Source: Bacillota bacterium (GTDB lineage: Bacteria > Bacillota > Clostridia > Saccharofermentanales > Fastidiosipilaceae). Taken from it: DNA of 5,567 bases. The translations under genes and the position numbers were made by a program. The DNA is taken from the NCBI GenBank assembly GCA_023388205.1, contig JAEWGS010000020.1, forward strand, positions 1 to 5,567, given 5' to 3'. Positions within the stretch are counted from its first letter, which is position 1. The number at the start of each line of letters is the position of its first letter. This document shows positions 4,533 through 5,567 of this stretch, in pieces. The notes under the pieces were generated by a model, which saw only the letters and a program-made list of their open reading frames with translations, had not been told where the DNA came from and did no database searches.

Positions 4533-5567
4533 TCAGCGAGCACCGCCCCCACTGGATCCGCCGCTGAAGCCCCCACCGCCGCCAAAGGAGCTAGAGCCCC
4601 CGCCACCGCCAAAGGAGTTAGAACCACTACTGCTCCTCTCCTTGGCGAGGCTGGAAGTAATGATCGAATGAGCGTGAGACATTCGAAGCAAATCAAAGGT
4701 ATCCATCCCACTGTCATAACATTCACTGGCAAACTGATATTCAGGAATTAAGTGTTGCATCTGCTTCAATGCGATTTCACCGTATCCACAAGCTGTGGCA
4801 GCTACAAGATAATCGTCCCATACCGCCGCTTCGTAAGCCTCTCTTTGAGCCAAAAGCGAATAATCTCGAATGAATTTTTCAAAAGCACAAAGATCTTCGC
4901 AGGCCTTCAGACCTTTTGGGGTGAGTAGCATTTTTACTCTTTTTTTGGTCCCATATTTGAGACTTTGAAACTTTTTCACTGCGTGTGTATTCGCTGAGAA
5001 AATAAGTTTTTCTGATTGCGTCGGGGCCTTTTTCAGACGCTCTTCGATACTCTTTCCTGTAATGACGCCATCGTTAGCGGCTTTTTCGAGCATTTTCCAG
5101 TAATTGCGTTCGACGTGATTCGAAAACTCCAAAGGCAACTTGCGAATGTATAACACCGTATCTTTTGCCTTTTTCTGACCTTTACTATCGATGGGTACAA
5201 AGGGTTCTAAATTTCCATTTTTGATCCACTTCAAATAGAGCGAAGCGAAATAGTTAGCGGCATTTCCTTTGGATAGGCGTGCTGGCCCTCCTTTGACCTT
5301 GACTTGGGTCGAGGCGTAATAAATCAAAAGTGGATCAGCATCAAAGGGTATTTCAGTGCTGTACTCAGGGTCTGTTTTTACCTTCTTGCGATTCTTAAAA
5401 GGAAAGAGCCCATAGGGGCCTCTTCCTATTTTGAGAAAGAATTTTGCCCCAAAGGACGCTATAAAGAAATAGAAAGATACCAAATACCACTTTAAAATAA
5501 AGCGGTTTTTCCGATCTTCCGTTCTTTTCTTCAGATAATCAGATTCGTTAAAAGCCTCCTTTTTAAC
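4533..5567 (-). CDS. DUF2207-like membrane protein, C-terminal part (5' end outside the window)
   Basis: 344 codons are visible and the frame is open to the window edge, so the start lies beyond base 5567. A single membrane segment spans about residues 23-46 of the visible part (FILKWYLVSFYFFIASFGAKFF), followed by IGRGPYG, which resembles the GRDP stretch that follows the membrane helix in DUF2207 proteins. Next comes a basic region of about 60-210. Then LLTPKGLKACEDLCAFEKFIRDYSLL (214-239) and AAVWDDYLVAATACGYGEIALKQM (247-270) fit the W..YL..A...G pattern of the family, and the tail (311-344) is Gly/Ser-rich, as is common there. The family usually has a signal peptide and a large outer domain, which would lie outside the window. 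The extra membrane helices often found before the LT.eG stretch are not seen. Function is unknown. The assignment rests on pattern memory, not a search. Confidence 0.7.
   Translation of the reverse strand, partial: VKKEAFNESDYLKKRTEDRKNRFILKWYLVSFYFFIASFGAKFFLKIGRGPYGLFPFKNRKKVKTDPEYSTEIPFDADPLLIYYASTQVKVKGGPARLSKGNAANYFASLYLKWIKNGNLEPFVPIDSKGQKKAKDTVLYIRKLPLEFSNHVERNYWKMLEKAANDGVITGKSIEERLKKAPTQSEKLIFSANTHAVKKFQSLKYGTKKRVKMLLTPKGLKACEDLCAFEKFIRDYSLLAQREAYEAAVWDDYLVAATACGYGEIALKQMQHLIPEYQFASECYDSGMDTFDLLRMSHAHSIITSSLAKERSSSGSNSFGGGGGSSSFGGGGGFSGGSSGGGAR
4569..4622 (-). repeat. Two tandem 27-bp repeats coding the Gly-rich tail
   Basis: Two adjacent 27-base units (4622-4596 and 4595-4569) match at 24 of 27 positions and encode SNSFGGGGG and SSSFGGGGG. 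They are followed by a shorter Gly/Ser run to the stop. Such repeats change copy number by slippage, which fits the variable length of Gly-rich tails in this family. Confidence 0.85.

Noticed and set aside
4533..5483. Start of the DUF2207-like protein at the TTG at 5483
   Set aside because: The frame stays open upstream to the window edge, the TTG lies within the membrane helix, and the family has a large N-terminal region, so this is an internal codon.
5547..5567. Perfect 7-bp inverted repeat with AGGAGG in its loop at the window edge
   Set aside because: It lies inside the open frame of the DUF2207-like gene and no ATG, GTG or TTG in frame follows at a useful distance; it may be chance and is cut by the window end.

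Overview
All recognisable genes in this window lie on the minus strand, so they are read from high to low coordinates. Both ends cut through a gene. The content is chromosomal housekeeping: an HU-type DNA-binding protein, a threonine tRNA, glutamine synthetase, and a tRNA-thiolating enzyme. Two less familiar proteins and one short-chain dehydrogenase accompany them. I see no insertion sequence, phage gene, CRISPR array or origin.

Organism: a bacterium of moderate GC (judged by eye). Shine-Dalgarno sites are clear and GTG starts are used. The tRNA gene does not encode CCA. Glutamine synthetase is the Bacillus-like GSI-alpha type, without the adenylylation tyrosine of the enterobacterial enzyme. 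MnmA has the CxxC form of its active-site motif. These features argue against Enterobacteria, but I cannot name a phylum.

Layout in transcription order. (1) 5567-4533: the C-terminal part of a membrane protein of DUF2207 type, with one membrane segment, a cytoplasmic region and a Gly/Ser-rich tail. Its N-terminus is outside the window. (2) 4532-4313: non-coding leader of the HU gene. (3) 4312-4040: HU (90 aa). A 9-bp hairpin follows, and then tRNA-Thr(UGU) at 4005-3933, which ends in a textbook intrinsic terminator at 3931-3907. HU and the tRNA therefore look like one transcript. (4) A second unit starts right after that terminator: an 81-aa predicted coiled-coil protein (3859-3614), glnA (3561-2188) and an SDR-family gene (2218-1379) that overlaps the end of glnA by 31 bases. 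(5) After a 161-base spacer rich in small repeats and inverted repeats comes mnmA (1217 to beyond base 1), which lacks only its last residues.

Points that stand out: MnmA has about 57 extra residues between its PP-loop and its first catalytic cysteine. glnA has a Shine-Dalgarno-like site separated from its ATG by a perfect small hairpin. A 12-14 base motif recurs upstream of three consecutive genes. The small coiled-coil gene sits where some Gram-positive bacteria keep a glnA regulator. The GS metal-site motif, the SDR catalytic tetrad, the tRNA T-stem and the DUF2207-like membrane topology each depart from the usual pattern.
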